Source: Motilimonas eburnea
Lineage (GTDB): Bacteria; Pseudomonadota; Gammaproteobacteria; Enterobacterales; CBDFNC01
Reading direction: 5' to 3'
NCBI RefSeq assembly: GCF_021295345.1
Contig: NZ_JAIMJB010000024.1
Coordinates: 1 to 60,244 of the forward strand
DNA length: 60,244 bases
The notes beneath the pieces are model-generated. The model was not told the DNA's origin. It saw nothing but the letters and a program-made list of their open reading frames with translations, and did not search any database. Positions 35,101 to 44,185 of the stretch are shown one piece after another. The position numbers and the translations under genes are program-made. Within the stretch, counting starts at the first letter, position 1, and every line of letters begins with the position of its first letter.

Positions 35101-35535
35101 TTCGCTTGCTTGTCCTAAGGTGATCTGCTTTTTCGATAAGGCAATTAAGGTCGCTTCACTCATTAACACCACAGGATACTCGCCTGTTGCGCTGGCGGTA
35201 TGTAGGGTTAGGGCGGGCTTTTCTTGCTCAATTCGCACTTGTGCCCACAGCTTTTTATCGATTAACAAAACGTCGATAGGCTGAGGAAACAGGCTGTTGA
35301 GCTGAGGTATAACTTGTTTTAGCAACCACTGAGCTCGCTGTAAACCTGCGGGACCAGTTAATGGCTTAGCGGCGATAAATTTTTGATTAGTTATGGCTTG
35401 GTTGGTCGCAAGAGCCACCCGCAGTGAGCCATTATAGGCCTGATTAAAGGGGTTGTTAAACTGGCCGTCGTAAGAGCAGGCTAAGGCGGGTAGGGCGGTT
35501 AACAGCAATAAGCTGCACCAATAGAGATGCTTCAC
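35065..35535 (-). CDS. Unknown periplasmic protein
   Basis: I do not recognise this 156-residue protein. It has a clear signal peptide (MKHLYWCSLLLLTALPALA) and then C20-S-Y-D, so it could be a lipoprotein or, more likely, a secreted protein with one cysteine. The mature part contains GPAGLQRAQWLLKQVIPQLNSLF and SATGEYPVVLMSEATLIALS. It overlaps the thiamine-kinase gene tail to tail by 36 bases. The alkyl-sulfatase terminator lies directly upstream of its start, so it needs its own promoter or read-through. Confidence 0.55.
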   Translation of the reverse strand: MKHLYWCSLLLLTALPALACSYDGQFNNPFNQAYNGSLRVALATNQAITNQKFIAAKPLTGPAGLQRAQWLLKQVIPQLNSLFPQPIDVLLIDKKLWAQVRIEQEKPALTLHTASATGEYPVVLMSEATLIALSKKQITLGQASELGILTLQPASQ

Positions 35536-35548
35536 AATGGGCTCCCAA

Positions 35549-35579
35549 TAAAAAATTGGCCAACATCATGTTGGCCAAT
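35549..35579 (-). terminator. Terminator of the alkyl-sulfatase gene
   Basis: A 12-bp stem ATTGGCCAACAT/ATGTTGGCCAAT with a minimal loop is followed on the minus strand by TTTTTT. It lies about 70 bases past the sulfatase stop and only 14 bases before the next start codon. Confidence 0.85.
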
Positions 35580-35612
35580 AGGTAAGTTAGTTAGATTACT
35601 TTAGAACAATTC

Positions 35613-35652
35613 AACTGGCTAAAACCAACTAAAACCAGCTAAAACCAACTAA
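35613..35652. repeat. Short tandem repeat of about 10 bp
   Basis: About four units of AAAACCAACT/AAAACCAGCT follow each other just after the sulfatase stop codon. This is a small direct repeat that may vary in copy number between strains. Confidence 0.6.
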
Positions 35653-37613
35653 GGTGTCACTATGTTAAACCAGAAGCTGAAGGTATCAAGCATACCAACA
35701 AACTCTTCAAATACCTTAGCATCACCGTCGATTTTCACATCACCATCTACCACGGCTTGCTCCATGGTGGTTTGGCCAAGTTGAATTTCGTCCAGTTTGG
35801 CTTTGGTTAAGGTGAGTGCGACATTCGGCTTGTCGCTCACCTTAGTGGTGTAATTGAGCACCGAGTTTTCAACGCTTAGGGTGTATTGCTCATCTAAGTC
35901 TGTGAAGTCAACATTGATACTAAACTGTTTACCCGCTGCTTTTTCTGGATTAATGCGCACCGAGAGGTAATCAAATAGCATCTGCGGGGGCATGTTTTTG
36001 ATGATATCGGGAGAGGCGGTGTTGGTTCCACCTGCGGTTGGCACGCCATTACGTAGCTCATAGGCCCCTTGCAGATAAACCGAGCGCCATGGACCTGATT
36101 CCGCTTGGTAACCTAGCTGCTCGTAAGTATCAGCCAATAACATTTTGCCTGGTTTACTTTCGGGGTTGGCAAAGACGACATGTTTGAGTACTTCTGCTAC
36201 CCAGCGGTAGTTACCTTGACTGAAGTCTTTTTCGGCTTTTTTCAGGATGGCCTTTTCACCGCCCATGTACTCAACATAATGTTTAGCCACGTCAGCGGGT
36301 GGCAGGTTATTTAGATCCGATGGATTACCGTTGTACCAGCCCATGTAACGTTGATAAACGGCACGGCTGTTGTGACGAAGGGTGCCGTAGTAACCGCGCG
36401 TTGACCAATTTTTCTCGAGCTCATCGGGGAATTTGATCATCTCGGAAATTTCTTCGCCGTTGTAGCCTTGGTTCATCAAGCGCACACTTTGGTCATGGGT
36501 GTATTTGTACATGTCGCGCTGTTTCTTAAAGTCATCAACGATGGCTTGTTGTCCCCATAGTGGCCAGTGATGGCTTTGGAACTTCACTTTGACCTCATCA
36601 CCCCACATTTCAATGGTTTCGTTTAGGTAGCTTGACCATTTAAGGGCATCACGCACTTGAGCGCCACGCAAGGTAAGAATGTTGTGCATGGTGTTAGTGG
36701 CGTTTTCTGCCATCCAAAGGGCTTTTTTCTCTGGGAACCAGGTGTTTATCTCGGTCGGTGCTTCTGAGCCAGGGGTATATTGGAAGACCATTTTAACGCC
36801 ATCAACGGTGCGCTCTTCGCCGGTTTTTTCGATGATATCCGTTGGCTCGATCAGGGTTGCTTCACCGGTTGATGTGGTTTGGCCTAGGCCGCCGTTGACA
36901 CCACCAAATTCGTTTCTAGGGAGTAGGGCGCCATACATGTAGACCGCACGGCGGCCCATGGCATTACCGGCAATCACGTTTTCAGAAACGGCATGTTCGG
37001 TAAACCCGTGTGACCCAATAATTTGTACCTTACCTGCTTTCACATCGGCTTCATCAACAATGCCACGTACACCACCAAAATGGTCAATGTGGCTATGGCT
37101 GTAAATGACCGCTACCACGGGACGCTCACCTAACTGTTTGTTCACAAATTCCAGTGCGGCTTTGGCGGTTTCTTTGGAAATCAGCGGGTCAAACACAATC
37201 CAACCTGTGTCACCTTTTACGAAGGTAATATTAGATAAGTCATAGCCGCGAACTTGATAAATGCCGTCGGTGACTTCAAACAATCCGTTGATCATGTTTA
37301 GCTGCGCATTGCGCCACAAACTTGGGTTAACGGAATCGGGCGCTGCTTTGTCTAAGCTGATGTATTTTTTGTAGGACTCTAAGTCCCACACCACATCACC
37401 TTTGTCATTTTTGATGGTCACTTGATCTTGCGCGGCTATAAAACCTCGCTGCGCATTCTCGAAATCGGCTTTGTTGTTAAAAGGCAGATCTTTTAAAACC
37501 TGTTGATTGCTCGCTTTAGTGTGCTCTGTGGCAGGTTTAGGGGCGGTTTCGCTAGCAAATGCTTGGGTGCTGAGGGCGAGTATGACGACAGACGAAATAA
37601 GCGTGTGTTTCAT
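35649..37613 (-). CDS. Alkyl/aryl sulfatase (SdsA1/YjcS-like)
   Basis: A 654-residue secreted sulfatase that releases sulfate from alkyl sulfates such as SDS. It has a signal peptide (cleavage after QAFA, residue 20), a metallo-beta-lactamase domain with the zinc motif H173-S-H175-I-D177-H178 in YSHSHIDHFGG, a second zinc site in GSHGFTEHAVSENV, and the family text ENATNTMHNILTLRGAQVRD. A C-terminal SCP2-like domain that binds the alkyl chain follows. The length is typical. It stands alone with its own terminator, and the upstream region carries nested inverted repeats (37624-37684). Confidence 0.93.
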   Translation of the reverse strand: MKHTLISSVVILALSTQAFASETAPKPATEHTKASNQQVLKDLPFNNKADFENAQRGFIAAQDQVTIKNDKGDVVWDLESYKKYISLDKAAPDSVNPSLWRNAQLNMINGLFEVTDGIYQVRGYDLSNITFVKGDTGWIVFDPLISKETAKAALEFVNKQLGERPVVAVIYSHSHIDHFGGVRGIVDEADVKAGKVQIIGSHGFTEHAVSENVIAGNAMGRRAVYMYGALLPRNEFGGVNGGLGQTTSTGEATLIEPTDIIEKTGEERTVDGVKMVFQYTPGSEAPTEINTWFPEKKALWMAENATNTMHNILTLRGAQVRDALKWSSYLNETIEMWGDEVKVKFQSHHWPLWGQQAIVDDFKKQRDMYKYTHDQSVRLMNQGYNGEEISEMIKFPDELEKNWSTRGYYGTLRHNSRAVYQRYMGWYNGNPSDLNNLPPADVAKHYVEYMGGEKAILKKAEKDFSQGNYRWVAEVLKHVVFANPESKPGKMLLADTYEQLGYQAESGPWRSVYLQGAYELRNGVPTAGGTNTASPDIIKNMPPQMLFDYLSVRINPEKAAGKQFSINVDFTDLDEQYTLSVENSVLNYTTKVSDKPNVALTLTKAKLDEIQLGQTTMEQAVVDGDVKIDGDAKVFEEFVGMLDTFSFWFNIVTP

Positions 37614-37623
37614 GGAAATACCT

Positions 37624-37684
37624 ATATTGATGGAGGTCTATTGGATTACATTATGTTTACATCAATGTAATATATCATCAATAT
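37624..37684. promoter_or_regulatory. Nested inverted repeats upstream of the alkyl sulfatase
   Basis: The outer pair ATATTGATG (37624-37632) and CATCAATAT (37676-37684) encloses an inner pair ATTACATT (37645-37652) and AATGTAAT (37664-37671). The site lies 10-70 bases upstream of the start codon, where a regulator would act. SdsA-type genes are often induced by their substrate. The binding protein is not in the window. Confidence 0.5.
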
Positions 37685-37740
37685 TAAGTTTTCATTAAGA
37701 TGGTGCGCCAGCCCACTAGGTCTGGCGCAGTTGAGTGCGG

Positions 37741-38703
37741 TTATTTATTGGATACGGGCTTGGGGTTAAGGCCGATGGTGTCCATCCAAGCTTGGTAATC
37801 AAGTAAGTTAGCGGGTATCACTATCTTGCGGGACGGATCCGCTATCCCTTGCATTTGCTTCATGTATTGTTCACTGAGTTGCATCTTCATGGCATTTTCG
37901 CCGCCCGGTTGGTTGAGCACATTTGCCATCTTGTCGATAGACGCGGCGGTTGCACGGGCAATGGAGATGATCTCTTGGGCTTTACCTTCGGCGGCGTTAA
38001 TACGACGCTGTTTTTCACCCTCAGAGCGGTTAATCATTTCCATTTTTAAACCCAGTGAGCGGTTAATGCGGCTTTGCTTATCACCTTCACTGCGCGCCAT
38101 AATAGCGCGGCGTTCACGCTCGGCATTCACTTGCATTTCCATGGCATCACGCACGGTCCGTGGCGGAGTAATGTTTTTAATTTCATATCGGTGTACCTTG
38201 ATACCCCAGCCTTCCCCCGCTTTTTCCAACACTTCCACTACCTTGCTACTGATAAGGTCACGCTCTTCAAAGGTGCGATCTAAATCTAGGGTGCCGATCA
38301 CCGAACGGGTGGTGGTTTGGGCAAGCTGCATGGCGGCATAGCGGTAATCTGTGACGCCATAACTGGCTTTAACGGGATCGACGACGGAAATGTAAATAAC
38401 CCCATCCACCTCAACGTTAACCTCATCTTTGGAGAAACACTCTTGTGGTGGTACGTCGATGGTCTCCTCTTTTAGATCTTGAATGCTTGCCACCTTATCA
38501 ATAAAGGGGATCAGGGCATGAAAACCCGCATCTAAGGTTTTTGAGTAACGGCCCAAACGTTCGATAACATAGGCTTTTTTTGTCGGCACCAAGCGGATAG
38601 ATTGAAAAAACTTAATGACGATAATGAGGAAAAATGCGCCCCAGACCAGCATCACAAAGATGTCCATCGGGCTTATTTCGTTGCCAAAATATTGTTCTAT
38701 CAT
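37741..38703 (-). CDS. SPFH/band-7 membrane protein (QmcA-like), second copy
   Basis: A 320-residue inner-membrane protein with one N-terminal helix (about 12-32) and a stomatin/prohibitin (SPFH) domain: IERLGRYSKTLDAGFHALIPF, then the EVDGVIYISV region and a long coiled-coil rich in AERERRAIMARSEGDKQSRI. QmcA/YbbK proteins form membrane assemblies linked to proteases and lipid domains. It overlaps the upstream paralogue by four bases, so the two SPFH genes are translated together, with nfeD first. Confidence 0.88.
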   Translation of the reverse strand: MIEQYFGNEISPMDIFVMLVWGAFFLIIVIKFFQSIRLVPTKKAYVIERLGRYSKTLDAGFHALIPFIDKVASIQDLKEETIDVPPQECFSKDEVNVEVDGVIYISVVDPVKASYGVTDYRYAAMQLAQTTTRSVIGTLDLDRTFEERDLISSKVVEVLEKAGEGWGIKVHRYEIKNITPPRTVRDAMEMQVNAERERRAIMARSEGDKQSRINRSLGLKMEMINRSEGEKQRRINAAEGKAQEIISIARATAASIDKMANVLNQPGGENAMKMQLSEQYMKQMQGIADPSRKIVIPANLLDYQAWMDTIGLNPKPVSNK

Positions 38704-39620
38704 TTTTCTGCTCCATTTAAATTAGCGGTTACCTTGTCCATGCCAGTAAAAAAGCCTTCTAGTTTAGCCAGCTCACTGGGCACTATGGTCACCTCGGCGC
38801 TGCTCAAAATATCGCCAGTTTGTTTGATGAAGTCTTCTAATAAGCGCATCTTCATGGCTTGATCTCCGCCCGGTTGGGCGAGGGCTTGCGTGACCATGGT
38901 GACGCCTTGTGCACGGGCATCGGCCAAGATTTCAATCTCTCGCGCCTTACCCTCGGCTTCGTTGATTTGCTTTTGTTTATCGCCTTCAGAAATATTGATC
39001 GCTTCTTGGCGCTCACCTTCAGAGAGGTTAATTGTGGATTCTTTGGCCGCTTCGGCGAGTGTGATTTCTGCACGTTTGCTGCGCTCGGCTTCCATTTGTT
39101 TCTCAAGGGTATGGACCACTTCTGTTGAAGGCACGATATTTTTGATCTCGTAGCGCAAGACTTTGATCCCCCAAGAGTCAGAGGCTTTGTCGATTTCTCG
39201 CACGATGATCTCATTAAGGTTGTCGCGCTCGGAAAAGGTTTGGCCTAAGGTCAGTTTACCGATTTCAGATCGCATGGTGGTTTGCGCTAGGTTGACACTG
39301 GCTCGGCGGTAATCTTCGATGCCATAACTGGCCTTTTGCGCGTCCATCACCTTGATGTAAACCAAGCCGTCGACAATGATTTGAATATTATCTCGTGAGA
39401 TACAATTTTGCGCAGGGATATCGAGCACTTGCTCGCGGGTTTCATGGCGATAGGCCACCGTATCAAAAAATGGAATGAGAAAATGCACCCCAGGTTGCAG
39501 CACACCTCTAAATTTCCCAAGTCTTTCGACAACACAGATTTCTCGCATTTCTACTATCAAAATCAATTTATAGATGATGAAGAGTAGAACCAGTAATGCG
39601 ATGGTAATAAACGCTAGCAT
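38700..39620 (-). CDS. SPFH/band-7 membrane protein (QmcA-like), first copy
   Basis: A 306-residue paralogue of the downstream protein, with an N-terminal helix and the same SPFH pattern VERLGRFRGVLQPGVHFLIPF followed by IPAQNCISRDNIQIIVDGLVYIKV and a coiled-coil region of AEAAKESTINLSEG type. The two copies are clearly diverged rather than recently duplicated. Together they may form a hetero-oligomeric ring like HflK/HflC. The nfeD gene lies 11 bp upstream. Confidence 0.88.
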   Translation of the reverse strand: MLAFITIALLVLLFIIYKLILIVEMREICVVERLGKFRGVLQPGVHFLIPFFDTVAYRHETREQVLDIPAQNCISRDNIQIIVDGLVYIKVMDAQKASYGIEDYRRASVNLAQTTMRSEIGKLTLGQTFSERDNLNEIIVREIDKASDSWGIKVLRYEIKNIVPSTEVVHTLEKQMEAERSKRAEITLAEAAKESTINLSEGERQEAINISEGDKQKQINEAEGKAREIEILADARAQGVTMVTQALAQPGGDQAMKMRLLEDFIKQTGDILSSAEVTIVPSELAKLEGFFTGMDKVTANLNGAEK

Positions 39621-39631
39621 GTTGGTACTCC

Positions 39632-40111
39632 TTATTGATTAAATTTGGTGCGTAATTCTGGCTCGACTCGCTCTACCACTAGCGAAATATTGTCACGGCA
39701 AATGATGCGTACTTGGACGCCGGTTTCAATAGTGCTGCCATCGGCAATGGCGGGCCAAGTTGAATCTTGATATTGCACGCGTCCCACTTGTGTCGCTGGG
39801 CCGATGGTTTCGATGACGGTGGCTTGTTTACCGTATAAGTGGGCATCTTCATCGGTGTCATCGATGTGGCTGTCACCGCCGACCATATTTTGCGCCACGT
39901 TTCTAAATAGGATTAATAAAACGAGTGATGCAATGAACCAAAGGGTTAACGCACCAACCCAAGTTGACAGCAAACCAAAAAACAAACTGGCAGCGACGAT
40001 CAGGGCGCCAATGCCCAGAAATAATACAATGCCGCCGGGAATGATGGCTTCGGCGATCATCAATATCAGGCCTGCTATTGCCCAATAATGGGGCTGGGTG
40101 AGGGCATTCAT
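39632..40111 (-). CDS. NfeD-family membrane protein
   Basis: A 159-residue inner-membrane protein with about three or four helices in the first 80 residues (GLILMIAEAIIPGGIVLFLGIGAL) and a C-terminal OB-fold with G-K-Q-A-T-V-I-E-T-I-G and GVQVRIICRDNISLVVE. NfeD proteins partner SPFH proteins, as YbbJ does with QmcA. It is the first gene of the nfeD-SPFH-SPFH operon. Confidence 0.9.
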   Translation of the reverse strand: MNALTQPHYWAIAGLILMIAEAIIPGGIVLFLGIGALIVAASLFFGLLSTWVGALTLWFIASLVLLILFRNVAQNMVGGDSHIDDTDEDAHLYGKQATVIETIGPATQVGRVQYQDSTWPAIADGSTIETGVQVRIICRDNISLVVERVEPELRTKFNQ

Positions 40112-40311
40112 CTTGCCTCCTAACTGTGTTAGTTAATACCCACTCAATGCTAATGAGTTGGCAATTTACATAGAGATTGTTGTGACATTGAATTTAGAGG
40201 TCAAGACATAATATGTCAAATGCTATTTTCGGCTTTAGCCCATTGTTTTGGTGTTAATCAAGGTTTTTGCTTTTATAGGAGGCTGTGCAGTGAAAAGGAC
40301 TTGGTGAGAGA

Positions 40312-40344
40312 CAAGAAAAGCGACCTGGGTGTTGACCAGGCCGC
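40312..40344 (-). terminator. Terminator of gltS
   Basis: On the minus strand the stem GCGGCCTGG/CCAGGTCGC, with one mismatch, is followed by TTTTCTT. It lies about 25 bases after the gltS stop. Confidence 0.65.
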
Positions 40345-40370
40345 TGGTGGTTAAGCCTTGTAGGTAGGCA

Positions 40371-41600
40371 TTACATATAAGCGAAGAAGTTGATCCATAA
40401 AGCATTGACAATGTCGATGAAGAAACCGCACACCAATGGCAAGATAATAAACGCGCGGTGGGCTGCGCCATGCTGCTGGGTTACGGCTGTCATATTTACT
40501 ATGGCGGTGGCGGTTGAGCCTAAGGTCACGCCGCCAAAGCCAGAACAAATCACCGCTGCTTCGTAATCTTTGCCCATGGCGCGAAATACCACAAACACAG
40601 TGTAAAGTACCGACATCAGTACCTGTAGGCCGATAATTACCATGATATAGAAGAAGCTGCCTTCTAGCTCCCAGATTTGTAACCCCATGAGCGCCATGGT
40701 TAAAAACATACCCAAACAGATATCTTGGATTAACGATAAGCCTTTTTCAGCGTCGTCGGCATAGCCTCTCAAGGTGGGGTTGTTTAGCTTATTAAGTAGG
40801 GCTCGGCCCAAGTTGCCAATAATGATACCGGCAATTAAACAAGCCACAAACATGGGTAGCTTTAAGCCCATTTCTGTTAGCGCGATATCCAAGAAGTAGC
40901 CCATAATCAGGGATACGTTTAGCCATAGCCAAGCACGTAACACACCAAAATAGTCAACCCGAATGTGCTTAGTTGATTCATGTGGTGTACCTATGTCTAG
41001 CTCATTGTCTTGATTGCCTTGCAAGTGATGACGCTTGATCAAGTAGGCAGCAATCGGGCCACCCACCACACAGGCGGCAATTAGCCCTAAGGTATTGGAG
41101 GCAAGGCCTAGCTCAACGGCGTTAGCTATACCTAAATCATCAACAAAGGTTGGCCCCCATGCCATGGCCGTACCCACGCCGCCTGTCAGTGAAATAGAGC
41201 CAGACATTAAGCCTGCTTTTGGATCTAGGCCAAATAAACTGGCGACGCTGATGCCCAGTACGTTTTGTAAGAAAATATACACACTGGCAAGCAGTAATAA
41301 CACCAGCAAAGGCTTACCACCTTTAATGAGGGTGTTAAGATCCGCTTTAAGGCCAATACCGGCAAAGAAATACAACAGTAGAATGTCACGCACGGCCAGA
41401 TCAAATTGAATTTGGGTGTTAAAGCCATAATAGGTAATGCCAACGATGGCGGCGCAGACAAAGCCGCCCACCACGGGCTCGGGAATGCTATACCGTTGCA
41501 ACACGCCATATTGGGAAATAATAAATTTACCAGCAAACAGCGCGATGATGGCAAGGGTAAACGAAACAAAGTCTTGTACGGGTAATATGTTTACTTCCAT
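40371..41600 (-). CDS. gltS: Sodium/glutamate symporter
   Basis: A 409-residue inner-membrane glutamate:sodium symporter, close to the E. coli GltS length of 401. Family text includes AIIALFAGKFIISQYGVLQRYSIPEP-type start, SGSISLTGGVGTAMAWGPTF (re-entrant loop of the first half) and CSGFGGVTLGSTATAIVNM (equivalent loop of the second half). These glycine-rich loops form the substrate and sodium sites. It follows the patatin gene by 31 bp on the same strand and may share its transcript. Confidence 0.93.
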   Translation of the reverse strand: MEVNILPVQDFVSFTLAIIALFAGKFIISQYGVLQRYSIPEPVVGGFVCAAIVGITYYGFNTQIQFDLAVRDILLLYFFAGIGLKADLNTLIKGGKPLLVLLLLASVYIFLQNVLGISVASLFGLDPKAGLMSGSISLTGGVGTAMAWGPTFVDDLGIANAVELGLASNTLGLIAACVVGGPIAAYLIKRHHLQGNQDNELDIGTPHESTKHIRVDYFGVLRAWLWLNVSLIMGYFLDIALTEMGLKLPMFVACLIAGIIIGNLGRALLNKLNNPTLRGYADDAEKGLSLIQDICLGMFLTMALMGLQIWELEGSFFYIMVIIGLQVLMSVLYTVFVVFRAMGKDYEAAVICSGFGGVTLGSTATAIVNMTAVTQQHGAAHRAFIILPLVCGFFIDIVNALWINFFAYM

Positions 41601-41631
41601 AATCTTAACCTTCTAAGCGTGTAAGTGGCTG

Positions 41632-42813
41632 TTAGTTAAATGCATCGGGTGGGCTGGCTTGCCACACTTGTTGCTGGCGTGTTTTGTTGTAGCCATAGTC
41701 ATACAGGGTTCTCATAAACTCTTGGTCAAAGGGGGTTTTAGGTTCGTCTAGTGTAAAGTCTTCATCGATAAATGCCAATTTGAAGTCCATATTATGATGC
41801 TGACTATATTGATAAATTTTGTGTACATCGCCTTTGCCTTGGAATTTCAGTACCGTCGCAAGGGAGCGCAAAGCAATATTTTCAATATTTAATTCAATAT
41901 TGTGCCACTTTGGCAACATTTCTGTATTACGGATTACATAGACATGGTGCTCACGTTCGTTTGCTTTATGATCGCCCCTTACCTCATTGAAATTGCTTGG
42001 AAATAAGAACACTTGATTCGTTACACCACCATCTACATGAAGCTCTTGTTTGGTCTCAATGCCATCAGTGACATCGATCAGCTGTGGCGGAAATACGCCA
42101 GGAATAGATGATGAGGCTAAGATGATATCTTGAAACAATTTGACCGACTCGGGTGTGCCTTGTTTGGCTATTTCACCCATGTTCCAGATCATTGGGCGCT
42201 GTGCATCGAGGTGCGTGGTGCCCACAAGCAGTAAGCGCCCCTTGTTATATTCTTTGGCTACCTCGGCTACCAGATCAGCGTTAAGGGTATTTCTGACTAT
42301 GTTTTGATAGCGTTTGGTATCGACTAAGGAGGTACTAAACAGCGCGGTTAAAGCAAACTTTTTCTCGTATAGGTCATTATCGGTGACACCCGTATAAAAG
42401 CCGGTCAGCATGTCATCGTAGTCAGATCCTAAAAAGGCAAACACTGAAATGATGGCCCCGGTACTCACGCCGGTGACGGTGGTAAAGGTGGGTCTGTCAC
42501 CATTTTCACTCCACGCCGATAACACGCCAGCGCCAAACGCGCCACTTTCACCGCCGCCTGATAAGGCTAAGTGATAAGCAGGAAGAAACTCGCCTTGGTC
42601 ATCATATAGTAAGCCAGATCGGCTTTGTTGGGCGATGAATTTGTCCATGGCGCTCTGGCTAAATTGATACTCTGTGGCATCACCCCAGTAGCGCAGGTTA
42701 GTTTGCTCTAACGGGGTAAATTGACTGATTTGCTCAGGCTCAACAGCATCACGGTAAGGGGCGCTGCAACCTGTGGTCAGAACAGCAACTAATAAAGGAA
42801 TATACGCTTTCAT
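41632..42813 (-). CDS. Patatin-like phospholipase lipoprotein
   Basis: A 393-residue lipoprotein of the patatin family. The signal ends VLTTGC with lipid cysteine C16. The oxyanion loop SGGGESGAFGAG (85-96), the nucleophile elbow GVSTG with S117, and the dyad Asp D261 in HVDGG are all present, so it should be an active serine hydrolase acting on phospholipids or lysolipids in the envelope. The C-terminus lacks a transmembrane segment. Its start is supported by GAGGTAAACGAG shortly upstream. Confidence 0.88.
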   Translation of the reverse strand: MKAYIPLLVAVLTTGCSAPYRDAVEPEQISQFTPLEQTNLRYWGDATEYQFSQSAMDKFIAQQSRSGLLYDDQGEFLPAYHLALSGGGESGAFGAGVLSAWSENGDRPTFTTVTGVSTGAIISVFAFLGSDYDDMLTGFYTGVTDNDLYEKKFALTALFSTSLVDTKRYQNIVRNTLNADLVAEVAKEYNKGRLLLVGTTHLDAQRPMIWNMGEIAKQGTPESVKLFQDIILASSSIPGVFPPQLIDVTDGIETKQELHVDGGVTNQVFLFPSNFNEVRGDHKANEREHHVYVIRNTEMLPKWHNIELNIENIALRSLATVLKFQGKGDVHKIYQYSQHHNMDFKLAFIDEDFTLDEPKTPFDQEFMRTLYDYGYNKTRQQQVWQASPPDAFN

Positions 42814-43102
42814 CTCGTTTACCTCGCTAATAATAGGTTGCGAGAATTATAAAAAAGACAAATGGTCTGAGTTAGCCATATTAGTGAGTTTGACTGTTAC
42901 AAAAAATAGAACAATGAAAGTCGGCTTATCGGCGTAATCTGTGATTATGATTGATAATAGTTAACGTTAACTCTCAGTGAGGTGTGATTTGTTTCTATTG
43001 TCACGAATTTCACAACAATAAAACTCACTGATATTGTCTTATCCTGATTAGTTAACTTGTTAATAATGTGGGCTCTAAACATATCTATGGTGGGAGTCAC
43101 AG
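42814..43102. other. Divergent gap between the patatin gene and the RND operon
   Basis: The perfect palindrome GTTAACGTTAAC lies at 42960-42971 and could be an operator for either neighbour. Further T-rich sequence (43020-43080) probably contains the RND promoter. No gene is visible. Confidence 0.45.
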
Positions 43103-44185
43103 ATGAAACAAACATTCTTAATCAGCGCCGTCGCCACAGCCTTGTTAACCGGTTGTAGTGCAGAGCAAAAAGCCATTCCTGAAACCTCAATTCGTCACGT
43201 TGATGTGGTTGAATTACAAGATCCAAATGCCTTACAACTGCGACATTATACGGGGGTGTTACGTGCCAGTGAAACCGCCAATTTGGCGTTTCGGGTGCCA
43301 GGTACCGTGCAAGACATTCTCGTTAAAACCGGCCAAAAAGTGAGCCAAGGTGATGTGCTCGCCCGCCTTGATCCTCACGACTATGAAGTGGTGGTGCTTG
43401 AGCTGGAAGCCCGATTAGCCGAAGCCAAAGCGTCATTACGTTTGGCTAACGCTGAGCTTAAACGCGTTCGCCAAGCGCGTAATGATAACGCCATTGCCAG
43501 TGTTAACTTAGATCGCGCCATTAGTGCGCAGCAACGTGCTGCAGCAGGCGTTAAAGTGGTGGAGCAGAACCTGAAAAAAGCCCAAGATGCCTTGGCTTAT
43601 ACCGAATTAACCGCGCCGTTTGATGGTGTAATTGGTCGTCGCTTTTTAGAGCAGCACGAACAAGCTGGCCCTGCGATTTGGGTGTTTACCGTACACCAGC
43701 CGACGGGCCTTGAAGCCGTGGTGGATGTGCCTGAAAGTCAAATCGCGCAATTTGAGTTAGGCCAAAGTGCGACGGTGAGCTGGTATCAAGCCGAGCAGGA
43801 AATGAGCGCCACTCTAAAAGAGATCTCTACCTTACCGGATCCGATTAAACAAACCTATACCGCTAAGTTTGTGCTAAGTGATGCGTCAAATGAACTGCTA
43901 CCGGGTAAAGCAATTAATCTCGCCTTAGCCACTAAGCCAACCTCTCAAGGCTATTGCTTGCCGTATTCGGCACTGAAAACCGAAGCTGAACAATTAGCTG
44001 TTTGGCGTGTTGAAGCTCAAGTCCCTGAGCTAGTAAAAGTAAAAGTTGAGTCGCAAAACCGCCACACAGTTTGTGTCAGTGGTGACCTAACACCGGGTGA
44101 TTTAATTGTTAGCTCAGGTGCCAATTTTATGAAAGTTGGCCAGCAAGTTAAGTTAAACAACCCAACTATGAGCGGGGGTGAATGA
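43103..44185 (+). CDS. RND membrane fusion lipoprotein of a complete tripartite operon
   Basis: A 360-residue adaptor lipoprotein with signal ending LLTGC and lipid cysteine C18. It has lipoyl halves (FRVPGTVQDILVKTGQKVSQGDVLARLDP), a coiled-coil hairpin (about 95-165) and YTELTAPFDGVIGRRFLEQHEQ. GGGAG lies about eight bases upstream of the ATG. Its stop overlaps the permease start by four bases. It links the inner-membrane pump to the channel encoded two genes on. Confidence 0.9.
   Translation: MKQTFLISAVATALLTGCSAEQKAIPETSIRHVDVVELQDPNALQLRHYTGVLRASETANLAFRVPGTVQDILVKTGQKVSQGDVLARLDPHDYEVVVLELEARLAEAKASLRLANAELKRVRQARNDNAIASVNLDRAISAQQRAAAGVKVVEQNLKKAQDALAYTELTAPFDGVIGRRFLEQHEQAGPAIWVFTVHQPTGLEAVVDVPESQIAQFELGQSATVSWYQAEQEMSATLKEISTLPDPIKQTYTAKFVLSDASNELLPGKAINLALATKPTSQGYCLPYSALKTEAEQLAVWRVEAQVPELVKVKVESQNRHTVCVSGDLTPGDLIVSSGANFMKVGQQVKLNNPTMSGGE

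Noticed and set aside
35613-35652. A CRISPR-like repeat
   Set aside because: The unit is only about 10 bases, repeated without spacers, so it is a simple tandem repeat.
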